Positions 34,449 to 46,254 of a stretch of DNA of 64,000 nt are shown here, piece after piece. The notes beneath the pieces are model-generated. The model was not told the DNA's origin, did not search any database, and was given only the letters and a program-made list of their open reading frames with translations. Location: positions 20,033,501-20,097,500 of the forward strand of contig CM072335.1 in assembly GCA_036874045.1 (NCBI GenBank). Reading direction: 5' to 3'. A program made the position numbers and the translations under genes. Position 1 is the first letter of the stretch, and each line of letters begins with the position of its first letter. The DNA comes from Cymodocea nodosa. Its lineage: Eukaryota > Streptophyta > Magnoliopsida > Alismatales > Cymodoceaceae.

Positions 34449-35588
34449 ATGGAATTGATGAAATTATCACTAGATGCATTAAGGGAAGTACTAAGTAACT
34501 TGCCAACTAAAGATTTGTGTAGATTGTGTTGTGTATCAAAGGAAATCAAAGACTGTGTCAGAGAAAAATATTTTCATGGACTACAAGCTGCAAAAATGAC
34601 TAAGATTAGAGATGGATTTTTATGGAAGTCATTTAATCGTAGTTCAATCAGCTATGAATATTTGAATATGGAAGAAACTGCTGGAATTCCACCTAATACA
34701 TTAGAAAGAATAGATCATATTATGGGGATGGATGAAGGATTAATTATTTACAGAACCAAATCAATGTATGCAATTCTGTTACCTAACATTTTGATTAGAA
34801 ATCCTATCACAAGAGAAGAATGGAATACAGGAAGGCCTAATAGATTTGAAGTACCAACTGAAAATTATGGGTTAGCTTTAACATCTTTTAACAAAAATTC
34901 AACCATTCCTGAAAAATTGTATTACTAGAGACCAACTAGAAATTGGGATGAGGATTTATGCTTAAGTGTGTATAATTTTCTGAATAGATCTTTGACTGAA
35001 AATACTATGATATTTCTAAGACAGAAAGCATTAATTAACAACATACATGTCATATTTGATTGATATATATATCTAGTTATAGATATATCAGTTGCATTTA
35101 GATCTGATTTATACATAGTAAGCATAGACAGTTAGGATGATGACTTTATAGAAATATTGCCTATATCGAGTGATATAGCTAAACCACTAACTGTACAATA
35201 TGATAAAATTCAATTAGGAATGTGGTATAATGAATATGATGATCCTACTTTATGTCTGATAAGATAGTAGGATGAATTGAGGAAATTTCAAATATGGATT
35301 ATGAAAGACCTAAATGAATGGAAGTGGGAAGAAGAATATATTGAAATATATGTAAAAATAGAAATAGCTACATTATCTTGGAATAGAAGAGGATCCCTTT
35401 TTGCATTTCATTTCATTAATGGTAATACACTCATATTTAGTATTGATAACATATTGCAAGTTTACAAGTTAAAAAGGAAAACAGACTACATTGAAATAGA
35501 ATTAATAGTAAGAAGAATTATGCCTAAAAAGTTTGCTTGGACTAACACATTTATTCCATTTGTTACTACCTTTCAATCATGTTCTTAA
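34449..35588 (+). pseudogene. F-box protein gene carried by element C
   Basis: One frame of 380 codons from ATG to TAA has no frameshift and five in-frame stops, three of them TGG-to-TAG when compared with element B. The F-box is at residues 1-45 (LSLDALREVLSNLPTKDL, then CCVSKEIKDCV). The C-terminal part carries NPITREEWNTGRPNR and ends FVTTFQSCS, as in B. Length and position between gag and 3' UTR are the same in both copies. Frame preservation over 1.1 kb in two independently decayed copies suggests that it was a working gene of the family until recently. A role in an SCF ubiquitin ligase is inferred from the F-box alone. Confidence 0.87.
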
Positions 35589-36240
35589 ACTGTGATTTTG
35601 TGCTTTTAATGTTGTGTGTATTCTGCATTTATTTTTAGAAAAAAAAAATTCTTAATTTTAGTTTTATTTTATAAAAAGTAAAAGAAAAGAAAAACAAAAT
35701 ATCAATCCAGTTTGTTGGTATCTATTCTAGGAAACCAACTGACTTGCTTGTGAGCCACCAAAGGCATAGGAGCTTAAGTTCCACACAAGACACTAAATTA
35801 ACAATTTATGTTTTGTTATTTTGTTATATATTCTACTTTTATTTGTGAATGAAAAATTTTTCAGAATCAAAAATCGAAAGATATGGAAGGAGATACAAAA
35901 GAACAAGGTATGTAATTGATTACTTATCCTAAATTTAGGTTTAAACTCAGTTTGTGGAGTTATTCATTAACTCAACAAATTAAGTTCGTTGAGTTACGTG
36001 CTATGTCAACGAAACAATATTCCTGCTTGCTAACATTTATTGTAAAGTTTTTACATTGAGGACAATACAAAAGTAGGTATGGGGGGGAGGTAATTAGATT
36101 AGCAGCCAAGTAATTTTGTTAATTAGAGGAATTAGAATGGTACTGTAAAAGTTCTGTAGAAATTGAAATTTTTTTATGAATTTGCTGTAATTATCTGATA
36201 ATTGAGACTGTAAAATTTTTAAGAACTGTAACTACTTGAA
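35589..36240 (+). other. 3' UTR of element C, truncated
   Basis: It matches the start of element B's 3' UTR. A palindrome pair is at 35948-36013 (GTGGAGTTA/TTAACTCAAC, then TTCGTTGAGTTA). A polypurine-like GTAGGTATGGGGGGGAGG is at about 36074-36091. It stops near 36240, where LTR sequence begins, so the terminal polypurine tract is lost. Confidence 0.7.
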
Positions 36241-36729
36241 TGTTATCTGAATGTTAGTGTTGCTTAATGATAAATCTAATATTAACTAACATTAAAGAGC
36301 TTAATTAATGTTATTTACATTCTATGGAACCGCCCAATGGTTGACTGAATTCCTCTGTAAATAGTAGAATTTAACTTGAAAGATAAGCTCGTGGAGTTAA
36401 CTTAAGTCCACGAGGGTAGTCCATTGAGTTAACCATAACTCCACGAACTAAGTCCATTGTGTTAACTGTAACTCAATGGAGTGTTTACTGAACACATAAA
36501 CTCCAATATAAATATCAGAATAGTACACAATTCTTACTCAATCTTTGTAGGTTCGACCTGTACTTGCACACAAATACAATATACACTATGCACTTGTAGT
36601 TAAAATACAAATTGAAATTAATATCTAATTTGTGTGAAAGGTTGTTTATTTACTTCTAAAAGTAATTATTGATATAAGCATAAAGACAAAGTAAACAAGT
36701 TTAAAAACAGAAGTTAACAACCCCAAACA
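36241..36729 (+). repeat. 3' LTR end of element C (fragment)
   Basis: Only the U5 side of an LTR remains, including the three-palindrome cluster (about 36388-36485). It ends GTTAACAACCCCAAACA, the same 3'-end subtype as element H's LTR. Confidence 0.75.
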
Positions 36730-37265
36730 CATGTAGTTTTCGGAAAGTTAATGGTAGAACCTTTCGAATGGATTGAGAGAGATGTAATTGGGTTTTCAGA
36801 TAGTTAAGTCTATAACTATCTGAAAGATCGAATCTCTCTAGACAGTTAGCTTGCTACAGTACCGTCTATTACAACAAATGAAGAAAGAAGAATTTTCTTC
36901 GAATAGTTAAGTTTTGTAACTATCCGAAGTGTTGTAGTTTTCAGAAAGATAGAAAGATAAGGCTCTAAAATTGAGAGTTCCTTCTCCGAAGCATTTTTTC
37001 TCTACTATAATGGTTTAAGTGTAATTAAAGGTTTATTAACCCTAAGTTGGGTAGTATATAAACCTTTATGATGTTGTAAAACTAGTGCGGTTGATTGTGC
37101 CGAAGCTCATAGTAGAACCCTCAACTCTCCATGGACGTAGGCTATTGCTGAACCATGTAAATCTTGTGTCTTTAGTGTTCCTTCTTCCTCTTTCTCTTCA
37201 CTTCTAGTTTCGGTGAGTTTAGAAGTGAGCCTTTCAGAATCGTGTTATAGTGAGTTGACTGAATG
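36730..37265 (+). repeat. Copia-type LTR remnant
   Basis: It contains GTATATAAACC (TATA, about 37048) and CCATGGACGTAGGC...GAACCATGTAAA, a signature common near the end of plant copia LTRs. Its upstream half carries palindromes of the TTTCAGATAGTTA/TAACTATCTGAAA type. Both ends are cut by other repeats. No gene. Confidence 0.6.
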
Positions 37266-37886
37266 ATTGGGTTTAAATACAACAATCGGTTGGGTCTTCT
37301 TCATTTGTATCAATGATGGTGATTTCTTCTTCATTCCATGATTTAAATCCTGCATGATACATGCAATCTTGGTTTTCCTTCAAATTTCCTATTTCTGCAA
37401 TTGCTCACATTTGAATATTAGAGAATAACTAGTCTGTGGAGTTAGTGTAACTCAATGGACTTACTCTATTTAGCTTTATAGTTTAATAAAACAAATATTT
37501 TTATAACATTTCATATGTAAAAGAAGCAATTCTCTATCATTTAAAAGTTGATGTGTGTAATAATTTCTAAATTGATGAGGTTTCATAAACTTACTTGAGT
37601 AACATTACGAAGGTTCGTAAACTTACCAGCATAATATTATGAATTGGCACGTGATAATTTTGCACATTTAAACTTGTAACTCAACAAGTTGTTACTGAGC
37701 ACCTATACATGATATAAATATATGTATTTAATAAATGTTAATTCCTTGAAATTATGCATATTCTTTAATTAAGGCATATAATCGTGTAATTATAACATAA
37801 TGGCTTAATTCTCATATGATAAGCTAAATATTATGCAATTTACCATTCATTAACCATTAATATTTTGCACTTTTTCATTCTCAACA
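37266..37886 (-). repeat. Gypsy LTR fragment (minus)
   Basis: It ends CATTCTCAACA at 37886 (family LTR start in reverse, with one change). The part present covers U3 up to the TATA region and is more diverged than the other copies. Confidence 0.75.
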
Positions 37887-38904
37887 AGAGCTTGTAACAC
37901 TTGAAATTGACTTGACAAAATTCTATTTAATGCTTGGTGTTGATCATGAATTATTGTGATTTTGGATTTTCCCTTTTTACCTATAGAATTGCTCTATCTA
38001 TATGTATATGTTCATTGATTTTTATGAATGTTCTACATTCCTTCTTATATCAAGGAATGCAATGATTGAATTTCCTTCAATGTTATTGAATCTATTGTAC
38101 TTACTAATCTAATAGTCCAATAAATAGAAAGTTATCATTTAACTGACTATTGAAGATTCTAATTGTATTTATGCCAAACTTGGATAGTTATCTCATGACT
38201 CTCTGAGAAACTTGAATAGTTAGACCATAACTATACCAATTTTCCTTCTAATGCTCTCTTTTCTTTGTCACGTGATGACTTAAGTTACCTGCATGTGAGT
38301 TCTTAAAAAGTCATAAAGTTAGTGTAACTCTTTGAGAAACTCAAACAGTTAACACATAACTATGCGAGTTTTCCTTCTTTTATTCCTCTCTTTTCTATCA
38401 TGTGATAACTTAGGTTACCTACATGTGAGTTCTTAAAAAGTCATAAGGTTATCGTAACACTTCGAGAAACTAGAATAGTTAACACATAACTATACAAGTT
38501 TTCCTTCTTTTATTCCTCTATTCTCTATCACATGATAACTTAAGTTACCTACACGTGAGTTCTTAAAAGTCGTAAAGTTATTGTAACTCTTCAAGAAACT
38601 CAAACAGCTAATACATAACTATATGAGCTTTCCTTCTTTTATTTCTCTCTTCTTCATCACGTGAAAACTTTTTTATACATGAGTTGTTTGTAACTCTACG
38701 AGTTTTCCAAGTAACTGTTATAGAAACTCGTATAATTATCCTATAACAATCTAAATTTCTTCTTCTTTAGTTTTTCTCTTAGACCTACATTTCTTTCTAT
38801 GTAGTCTTTAGTGTTCTTTAGCAACTTCTATTTATGCCTATGAAATACATTATAATACTTCACATAGATTTTTGCGTTATCAAAATACAAAGGTCCTTTC
38901 AACA
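37887..38904 (-). repeat. SIRE-like copia LTR fragment with tandem repeats
   Basis: Read on the minus strand it starts TGTTGAAAGGACC at 38904, like the LTR at the left window edge. It contains four tandem units of about 129-130 bp, anchored at 38242, 38371, 38501 and 38630 (TTCCTTCTTTTATTCCTC). Each unit has a CACGTGA-like word and an AGTTAACACATAACTAT palindrome. The left end is cut by a gypsy LTR. Confidence 0.7.
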
Positions 38905-39610
38905 ACAAATTGAGCTGATGTTGGATTAAGATTGCTTTAAAGGGGGGTGACCTAAGGAGTTGATGACTTTTTAAAAACTATTCACCCTTTAATAAATACA
39001 ATTGATTAAGACATTAAATAATCTAAGAAACTATGAAAGTAGAATACACAAAATTTTATAGTGGTTCCCCTAATTTGGGTATGTCCACTCCTTAAGCTCC
39101 ACTTAAGATTCCACTATGCACTTGGAGTTTGTTGTTTATTCTACATCCTAGTGTTACACATAACTTGGTACAAACCATAACTTAAGGACAAATACCATGA
39201 ACTTACAAAGTACCAACTTTGTCAAGTTCACCTAAACATCACAAACTAATAGAGTACTGACTATGTTAAGTTCACACAAACACTAGAAACCAACAAGGCA
39301 CTATACTTATTGTATTCATGTAAACACTATGAAGGCACCAACCTTTAATGTTTAGATACCATGAGCTAATGAAATAACTTTTTGTTAGGTTCGTTCTCCA
39401 CAAACAACCCTAATGGAATAGGTTTAGAGAAATAGTTGTAAGCATAGGAAAAAAACTTAGAAAATTAAAAATATATGTAAAAACTTGTTTTTCTCTAAAA
39501 CAATTGAAGCTCGATCAAGTTGGAAAGCCTTCTCTAGATCTCCTATAAACTTCAAGTTCTCCAAGGATTGATCTTCGCAACGTTCTTGATCAAATGCTTC
39601 TATATGATTG
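38905..39610 (-). repeat. Copia LTR-like remnant
   Basis: The minus strand carries GGAGTGGACATACCC and GGGGAACCACTATAAAA, the signature near the ends of several plant copia LTRs. A run of CAAACATCACAAAC-like words follows. No coding capacity; the open frame at 39457-39696 spans its edge and is not a gene. Confidence 0.5.
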
Positions 39611-42050
39611 TGTTGGACTATAGTATCACAAGAAGGGGGGTGAATTGTGTCTTTTGAAATTAAGAATCTAATAGATAAAGCAAGAGCACAAAACAATCAC
39701 TATTTATAATTCTAAACTTTTTATTGATAAAGTAAGAATTTACAATCATTTATAGCACAATTCCCTACTTGTCAGTTCTGATACAATTTTTGAGTTACAA
39801 TTCAATATGAAATAAAAACTATCTTATTCTAACCTTGATTAAATTGTATATTCAAACTTGAACTTCTACACACAACTTTCTGATTCTTCTGAAAATTTTT
39901 GCTCAGCTTCTATATCTCTTTGCTTCCTTCTTCAAATCTTTGAGACTTCTTTCATAGTAGCTCTTTCTTTAATTTTGCTTGGGATTTGATGAGATAAGAT
40001 TTCTCTCTTAAATTTTGGGATATTTCTCTATTTTGTTTAGGGATATCTCTCTATTGAATTTTGGATATCTTTATTTCAATTGGTATAGGGATATCTCTCT
40101 TTATGTAGGGATGAATGAAGTGTATCTCGTATCTTTTATTTATAGTAGTAGAACTGTGATTTCACTTTCAGCATATTCATCTACTTAATAGATAATTCAT
40201 GATCTCATGTACTATTTCAAATTTAAATTATCCATGATCTCCACTATCTTTTTGAATTTCCATGATTTCCACTATATTTTTGAATTTCCATGATCTCCTA
40301 TCATAGAACAATCAAAATTTTTCTTTTTGGAGAGTTGTAGAATATATTTTCTAAGTCACCACTTTAGTTGAACACTTATCCTTCAAGACTTATAAAAACT
40401 CATACATTTATTTGTAACTCTTCAAGATTTTTCACATACAAAACATGTGACTAATACAACAAAACTTAACTTTTCTTTAGTCACATAAAAGAACTCGAAC
40501 AATTATCCATGTGTAGAAACTCAAATAGTTATCTAACTCTTCAATTTTTCTTTATCGAATGCATATGGAAAATACATGAAAAGTTAAAATGTTAAAAACA
40601 CATGTATAGATAACTTAACTATACGAGTTTTTAATATAACTCTTTGACTAATGTAAGGAGTAAAATTGTGCATTTTTATGTGATATTATTTGTGCTTCTT
40701 ATGACTTAAATGTTAAATAATGCATGATTATAATTGAAATATCATCACATAGGCATTTACATGAGTATGCATGATTAAGGGATTTAATGACTTAAATTTG
40801 CACAACTTAGCCCTTTTGTTGATTATTGACTTAATGATCATGGGAATGAATAGTGATTATTTACTTAGATGTCTTAGATGTTTTCTTCTTGTTATATTTT
40901 GATTTGTTTGCTTAAGTTTTAAAGGTTATTTGAAGGAAATAAGATAGATGAATCTCAACTGTTGGATCTACCAAGGAAGAGATCAACTACCAAGTCTATT
41001 TAAAGAGGACAACCCAAAACTAGGCTTGGTCTTCTCCTCTCCAAGCAAAAACGTGGCTCCTTCTCCTTGGATGACTGGTGGCCAAAGCTCCTTGAAAGCA
41101 AGTCACTTCCTCTCCGATGTTGTTGATTTCGGTGGTGTGTGGAGAGAGCAAGTTGGACCCAAGGGAGGCGTGTTCGTGGAAGCTCCAAGGAAAGACGTGG
41201 GTGCATAGAAGGTGATTTTGTTGGGTGCAACTCCCCTTCTTCTTCGGTGTACAACTTTCTTACGTGGAGGATAGTAGGAACCTCTTGTGGAGAGGCCTCT
41301 TCATCCGGTTTGGAGGTGGTATGCGTGGAGAAAGCAAGGAAGGAGCCAACTAGGGCATGGTTGGTAGACGTCCATGAGAAGGAAGCTTGTTGCCTTCATC
41401 CTTTGGTGAAATCTTGAAGCCCCTTAGTATTTCAAGAGGAAAATGTGGTGTGATAGGTCATGTTGGAGTCTTGAGGACGTGAGGGAGGCCAACTTTAGAA
41501 GCTTACTTCAAGGTGTTGGAGATTTAAAGGTATAACTTGGAGTGGGTTGACCAAAAACTATCATTATGTTTGTATATGTTGTGTGTTATCATTGTGTTTG
41601 ATGTTGTATTTGTATTGCATATGTCTTTGCATGTTTAGGTTTATTTTTAATAGTATAATCTTCATTTTTATGTTGTAAAACTCTTAGTTTGTTTAATGAA
41701 ACTTGCCTCTAAAAAAAATAAAAAAAAACTCGAATGCAACAAGCATAAAAAGAATGCATGTGTAGAAACTTGAACAATTATCCATGTGTAGAAACTCAAA
41801 TAGTTATCTAACTCTTCAATTTTTCTTTATCGAATGCATATGGAAAATACATGAAAAGTTAAAATGTTAAAAACACACGTATAGATAACTTAACTATATG
41901 AGTTTTTAATATAACTCTTTGACTAACTCGAAACGTTAACTTATAATTATATGACTTTTCAAAATGTATTAATGCCTAACTATGCAATTGCTATACTTAG
42001 AATTATTTAGACTTAGTAAAATATTCATCATCAAAAGAGAATTATTAATA
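39611..42050 (-). repeat. SIRE-like copia LTR L, with an internal insertion
   Basis: The 3' end in reverse reads TGTTGGACTATAGTATCACA and then AAGGGGGGTGAATTGTGT, typical for these LTRs (compare 42204 and 61131). The 5' side abuts a purine tract at 42051. About 1.1-1.3 kb inside it (from 40652) is foreign. Net LTR length is roughly 1.2 kb. Confidence 0.65.
40652..41735 (+). other. Unclassified A-tailed insertion in LTR L
   Basis: It begins TGTAAGGAGTAAAATTG and ends in an A-rich tail (41711-41729). It is less AT-rich than its surroundings at 40950-41450. The flanks share a ~160-bp direct repeat (40494-40651 and 41769-41927). Small open frames (40948-41208, 41139-41417) overlap each other and show no known domain. 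It could be a non-autonomous retroelement or an LTR of another family; I do not recognise it. Confidence 0.4.
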
Positions 42051-42203
42051 ATCTCCCTCTTTTTGATGATGACAAAACCTAATAAGTCTAACTTTCAAAA
42101 TAATCTTTCTCCTCCTTTTTGTCATTATAAAATCAATAATTCATGTAAGGAAGATGTAGGATTGGTACCTTAATTGGATTTATAAACCAACTTTGATACC
42201 AAT
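42051..42203 (-). other. Tiny internal region between copia LTRs: polypurine tract and PBS
   Basis: On the minus strand, TGGTATCAAAG (42191-42201) follows the LTR end as an initiator tRNA-Met type PBS. Only ~130 bp later comes AAAAAGAGGGAGAT (42051-42065), a polypurine tract. Nothing coding lies between, so the element is internally deleted or a chimera of two. Confidence 0.6.
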
Positions 42204-43136
42204 TGTAGGATTGAAAGGCTATACAAGAGGGGGGTGAATTGTGTATTTCAATATTTTCAGATATAATCGAAACTTTAAAATTAAAACAATTTGAAACACT
42301 ATTTTATTCCATTTTTTTTATTCAAGGTTTCAATTACAATATATAATTCAACTTTCCTTAGAAATTATAGATGCAATGATATAACAATACAATGCTTCAT
42401 CTAATCAATTTCATAATTACAAATAGAGAAAACTAAATTGCAAAATTAAAAACATTTCTCCCTATTTGAGATTTTCCTTTTTTCTTCTTCTTTTATAAAT
42501 CTTTAGTGACAAATATCTGACATTCTCCTCTTCATTGAAGTTACTTCCTTCTAAGAGTTTTTCTCCCTCGAGAGGTTGATCTTTGAAAGTATATTTCTTT
42601 AAGTGTGTTGGGATACTTTGATCAACAAGAATTCTATGCCTTTTATACTTGATTTTTATTTTATGCATATCCTCCACGTTCATCCACTATCAGTCTCCAC
42701 TTTTCATGTCTTCTATTTTACTTTCAAATTCAAATTTCAAAACACACATGTTCTAGTCCACATTTTCCTCTCAAATTTTCTTGAATCATTGATCCTAGAT
42801 CCTTTGAAAAATTTCTTACAAAATAACCTTTCTCGTCCAAAATTTTTCATCAAATGTAATAATAAGATGTTGTGTTAATACTAACTAAACATGTAAAACA
42901 AATAGACTTATAATTCAACACGTCTAACTCAACGAGTTCAGCATGTGCCATACATGTGACAAACTTCATTGGATAAGATGATAACTCAATGAATTAACTC
43001 CATTGTGTTACTGATAACTCAACAAACCAGTATAGATAAATGTTAAATAATAACGTATTTATCATGTGCATGATAATAACTTTATCAGTTTATAACGCTA
43101 ACTTAATGTGTTGTCTTAGTGTTCAATATAGTAATT
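42204..43136 (-). repeat. Copia LTR K (minus), cut by gypsy element G
   Basis: The 3' end in reverse is TGTAGGATTG, then AGAGGGGGGTGAATTGTGT. The body matches LTR J (61400-62128): the shared TATA word is CTTTTATAC in reverse at about 42639. LTR K stops at 43136 where gypsy LTR G starts; the remainder is beyond the window. The open frames at 42462-42878 are shadows. Confidence 0.8.
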
Positions 43137-45143
43137 TGTTTAGAATGAAATTATGCATAATATTAGTGGTTAATGAATGATTAATTGCATAGTATTTAGC
43201 TTATCATATGAGAATTAAGCCATTATGTTACAATTATACAATTATGAGCATTAATTAAAGAATATGCATAATTTAAAGGAATTAAATGTTAATTAAGTAT
43301 CATTTTTGAAAGATTGAAAACCTAATTTACATGTGGTTTTATAGTATTAAACATGGTATGCTTTATTTTTACATATTTGTATCATGTATTGTGCACAGTA
43401 ACAACTTGTTGAGTTAGTGTTCTTTTTTGTAAAAAGATCACATGACAACTTGTTGAGTTACAGGTTTAAAGGGTAAAAGATCATGTGAGAACTTGTTAAG
43501 TTAGCGAACAAAACTATAAGTTGTATATTTGAACTTGTTAAGTTAGCATTATACACGTGTTGAATTTAAAGTTTATTAATGTTATACTATACCACATAAG
43601 TTGCACATGTTTAACTAGTTAAGTTAACATAACTATAAGTGTTAAGTTGCTTAAGTAAATACTAAGATAACACATTAGGTTAGCATTATAAACTAATAAG
43701 TTATTTCTTTATTGCACATGATACATATATTATTGTTTATATATGCGAGTTTGTTGAGTTAAGCTTAACTCAACAAAGTCGGTTTGTTGAGTTATACTTA
43801 AGTTAATAGAGTAAGTTTATTTAGTTACACTAACTCCATGAACTAGTTATTTTCTAATATTTGATTGTCAGCAATTGCAGCAAATTCGAAAGAAACCATG
43901 TTGTAGGTACCACACATGAATTTTATCATGGAATGAAGAAGTAATTACCATTATTGATATGAATGAAGAAAATCCAACCAATCATTTAAGCGGAAGTAGT
44001 TATTACAAGAAAAAAATATAAAGGAAAAGAAAAAGAAGGAAGAGAGGGAGGAGGGGGAACCACACTCATTGCAAAAAGTGTTGAACATTCCTTAAGCTCC
44101 CACCAATACCACCATTACCACCATCCATCAGAGTTTTATGAGGATACTTTCCAGATGTCGGGTCAATTTCAAGCAAAACACGGTGACTAATAACCACTAT
44201 GAGGAGTGATCGTGTCAAAGGAAGGAAGGACATTTTCACCAAGCATCGAATCATCTCTCAAGAGATAGTAAAGCTTCTAACCTTGGTTTTGTGTTGATGT
44301 TGCTATGTTGAAGAGGAGATCAACTTACAAAAGTCTAGGTTTGCAATCTAATAGGGAGAGGAGTGCTTGATAGTAAGTGGTTAAGTTTTGAGTAGAATAA
44401 TTGTATTGCATATAGCGATAGAAGTTTCTTGCTGTCAATAGAGAATTTTACCAATCACTGCTCGTTCATCTTAAGGAACAGAACAAAAATAAAACAAAAA
44501 CCATTATCTATTTTCACTAACAAATTTATGTTTATTAAGTCTGTGTTGTATCATTTGTGTTTGTATTATTAGTAAATGTTGAATGTTTAGTGTTTATTTT
44601 ATTCCAGTTAATAGAAAATCGTATTACTAATTGTTTAAACCAGTTAATATAAATCTCTAAAATCTTGGTTGATATATTTACTATTTGGAGTATTGAATGC
44701 TAGAATGGATCAATGATGAATGTAATATAAAATAACATTCGAAAGCTTAAAAGATGTTGTTTGTAATATATAGAATTACCCAATGGATAACCATATTCTT
44801 TTGCAAGCAGTAATATTAATTAGAAGTTACTAGGAAGGCTTGTTGAGTTAATCATAACTCAATGAGGGTAGTCTGTTGAGTTAACTATAACTCTACGAAC
44901 TAAGTTTGTTAAGTTAACCATAAATCAACGGAGTGAGCATATTGTGAATATACACTAAACCTAGGCTATGAAAATTTAAAGAGTCAAATGGATTTTGATC
45001 ATTCCTTGTAGGTTCGACTTGTACTTGCACACTTATATAATAGATGTTGTGCACTTGCAGTCAATTTAATAAACTAAGTTATTGAAATTAGAAATTGTTT
45101 GTGAAAGTACTTGTTACTTATAAAAAATACACTTAAGTTGACA
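43137..45143 (+). repeat. 5' LTR of gypsy element G
   Basis: It starts TGTTTAGAATGAAATTATGC. It is more diverged than the other LTRs, so it is probably an older copy. U5 still holds GTTGAGTTA/TAACTCTACG palindromes (44838-44935). The LTR ends near AAGTTGACA, 13 bp before the PBS. Confidence 0.8.
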
Positions 45144-45156
45144 AGATAAGTTTTTC

Positions 45157-45174
45157 TAGCACCGTTGCCAAGGA
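45157..45174 (+). other. Primer-binding site of element G
   Basis: TAGCACCGTTGCCAAGGA differs from element A's tRNA-Asp type site by two bases. Confidence 0.7.
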
Positions 45175-45244
45175 ATGAAAGTCTGAAAATTGTAGTACTA
45201 TTTTGTTTTCATAGCGATAAGAGTGTTGTGTGATTTTATCATTA

Positions 45245-45658
45245 AGACATATGCTTATGCTTAAAGATTTTTGAAACCTGTAGTTAGCATATATGAATTT
45301 TGCAATTTAGGACATGACATTACTGATTGTTTAAAGTTGAGATGATTGCAAATGGCTAGATCAAATGAGCAATAGATGAATTATATCCAATATAGGACTA
45401 AGTATGAAACACCTATAGTTTACTAAACTAACAATCACTTTAGGATGAGTAATATGTCCAAAAAAAAAGAAATTTGGGATAGGTATGATAAACTTGAATG
45501 AAGTTTAGAACAAAACCTAGATAGACTGGAAGAATACATATATAATCAAGAAGTTAACCAAGTAAATTATTGAGAAAATTATTTAGAACCTAAAATAAAT
45601 ATTGTTTCTGAAACTAAGAAAACTATAATGAAAATTGATCAAAAATTGAATGTAATGA
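45245..45658 (+). pseudogene. Nucleocapsid start of the pol frame, element G (decayed)
   Basis: The sequence matches 17368-17790 of element A, including the words for FLKPVVSI and the knuckle positions EFCNLGHDITDC, where the first Cys is now Tyr. It starts about 80 bp after the PBS, as in A. Many stops are present. It is cut at 45658 by copia element J. It matters because it shows, in an older copy, that the knuckle frame follows the PBS directly without a capsid domain. Confidence 0.7.
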
Positions 45659-46254
45659 TGTTAAGTTTATGTTTTGATGATGTATGCAAAATGAAAGTAA
45701 TCATATTTAATCAATTAATATTATTTATGAAAGTAAATTAAGAACATCAATTAATATAGAAAAAGTTTAATGATATATATACTTGTCTGTAATGGATATG
45801 AAATTATGTTAAGTTAAATAACTAGTCGTTAAGTTATACTAACTTTTCATTTAACTAAATGTTAAGTTAACGTGTATTTTTATTGTAAAGCATGATATGT
45901 TTTAAAGTTACAGTTCTGTATTATGTATAACGCATGTTAAGACAACTTGTTGAGTTAGTGCTTTGTAAAAAGGTTGCGTTAGAACTCATTGAATTATAGG
46001 CTTAAAAGTTAAAATAGGTCACGTGAGAACTCGTTGAGTTAGTGAATAAAATGTTAAATTTCATGAACGAACTCGCTAAGTTAGCATTATGCACGTAATG
46101 AATTTAAAGTTTACGAATGTTATATTGTATCACGTGAGTTGCACATGTTTAATTTGTTAAGTTAACATAATTACATGCATTGAGTTGTTATATTGAATAC
46201 TAAGGCAATGTGTTAAGTTAGCATTATAAACTTAAAGTTATTATTATTGCACGT
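45659..46254 (+). repeat. 5' LTR of copia element J, part 1
   Basis: It starts TGTTAAGTTTATGTTTTGATGATG, a SIRE-like LTR start. It is interrupted by gypsy element H; the CACGT at 46250-46254 is repeated at 59510-59514. GTTGAGTTAGTG and CACGTGAGAAC words occur here too. Confidence 0.75.

Noticed and set aside
4320..36240. One large inverted-repeat DNA transposon (minus half and plus half look symmetric)
   Set aside because: The symmetry comes from elements B and C in opposite orientation; each insertion has its own LTR ends and 5-bp target duplication.
40948..41417. Possible host gene exon (GC-richer open frames on both strands)
   Set aside because: The frames overlap on both strands, have no known domain, and sit in an A-tailed insert between duplicated LTR sequence.
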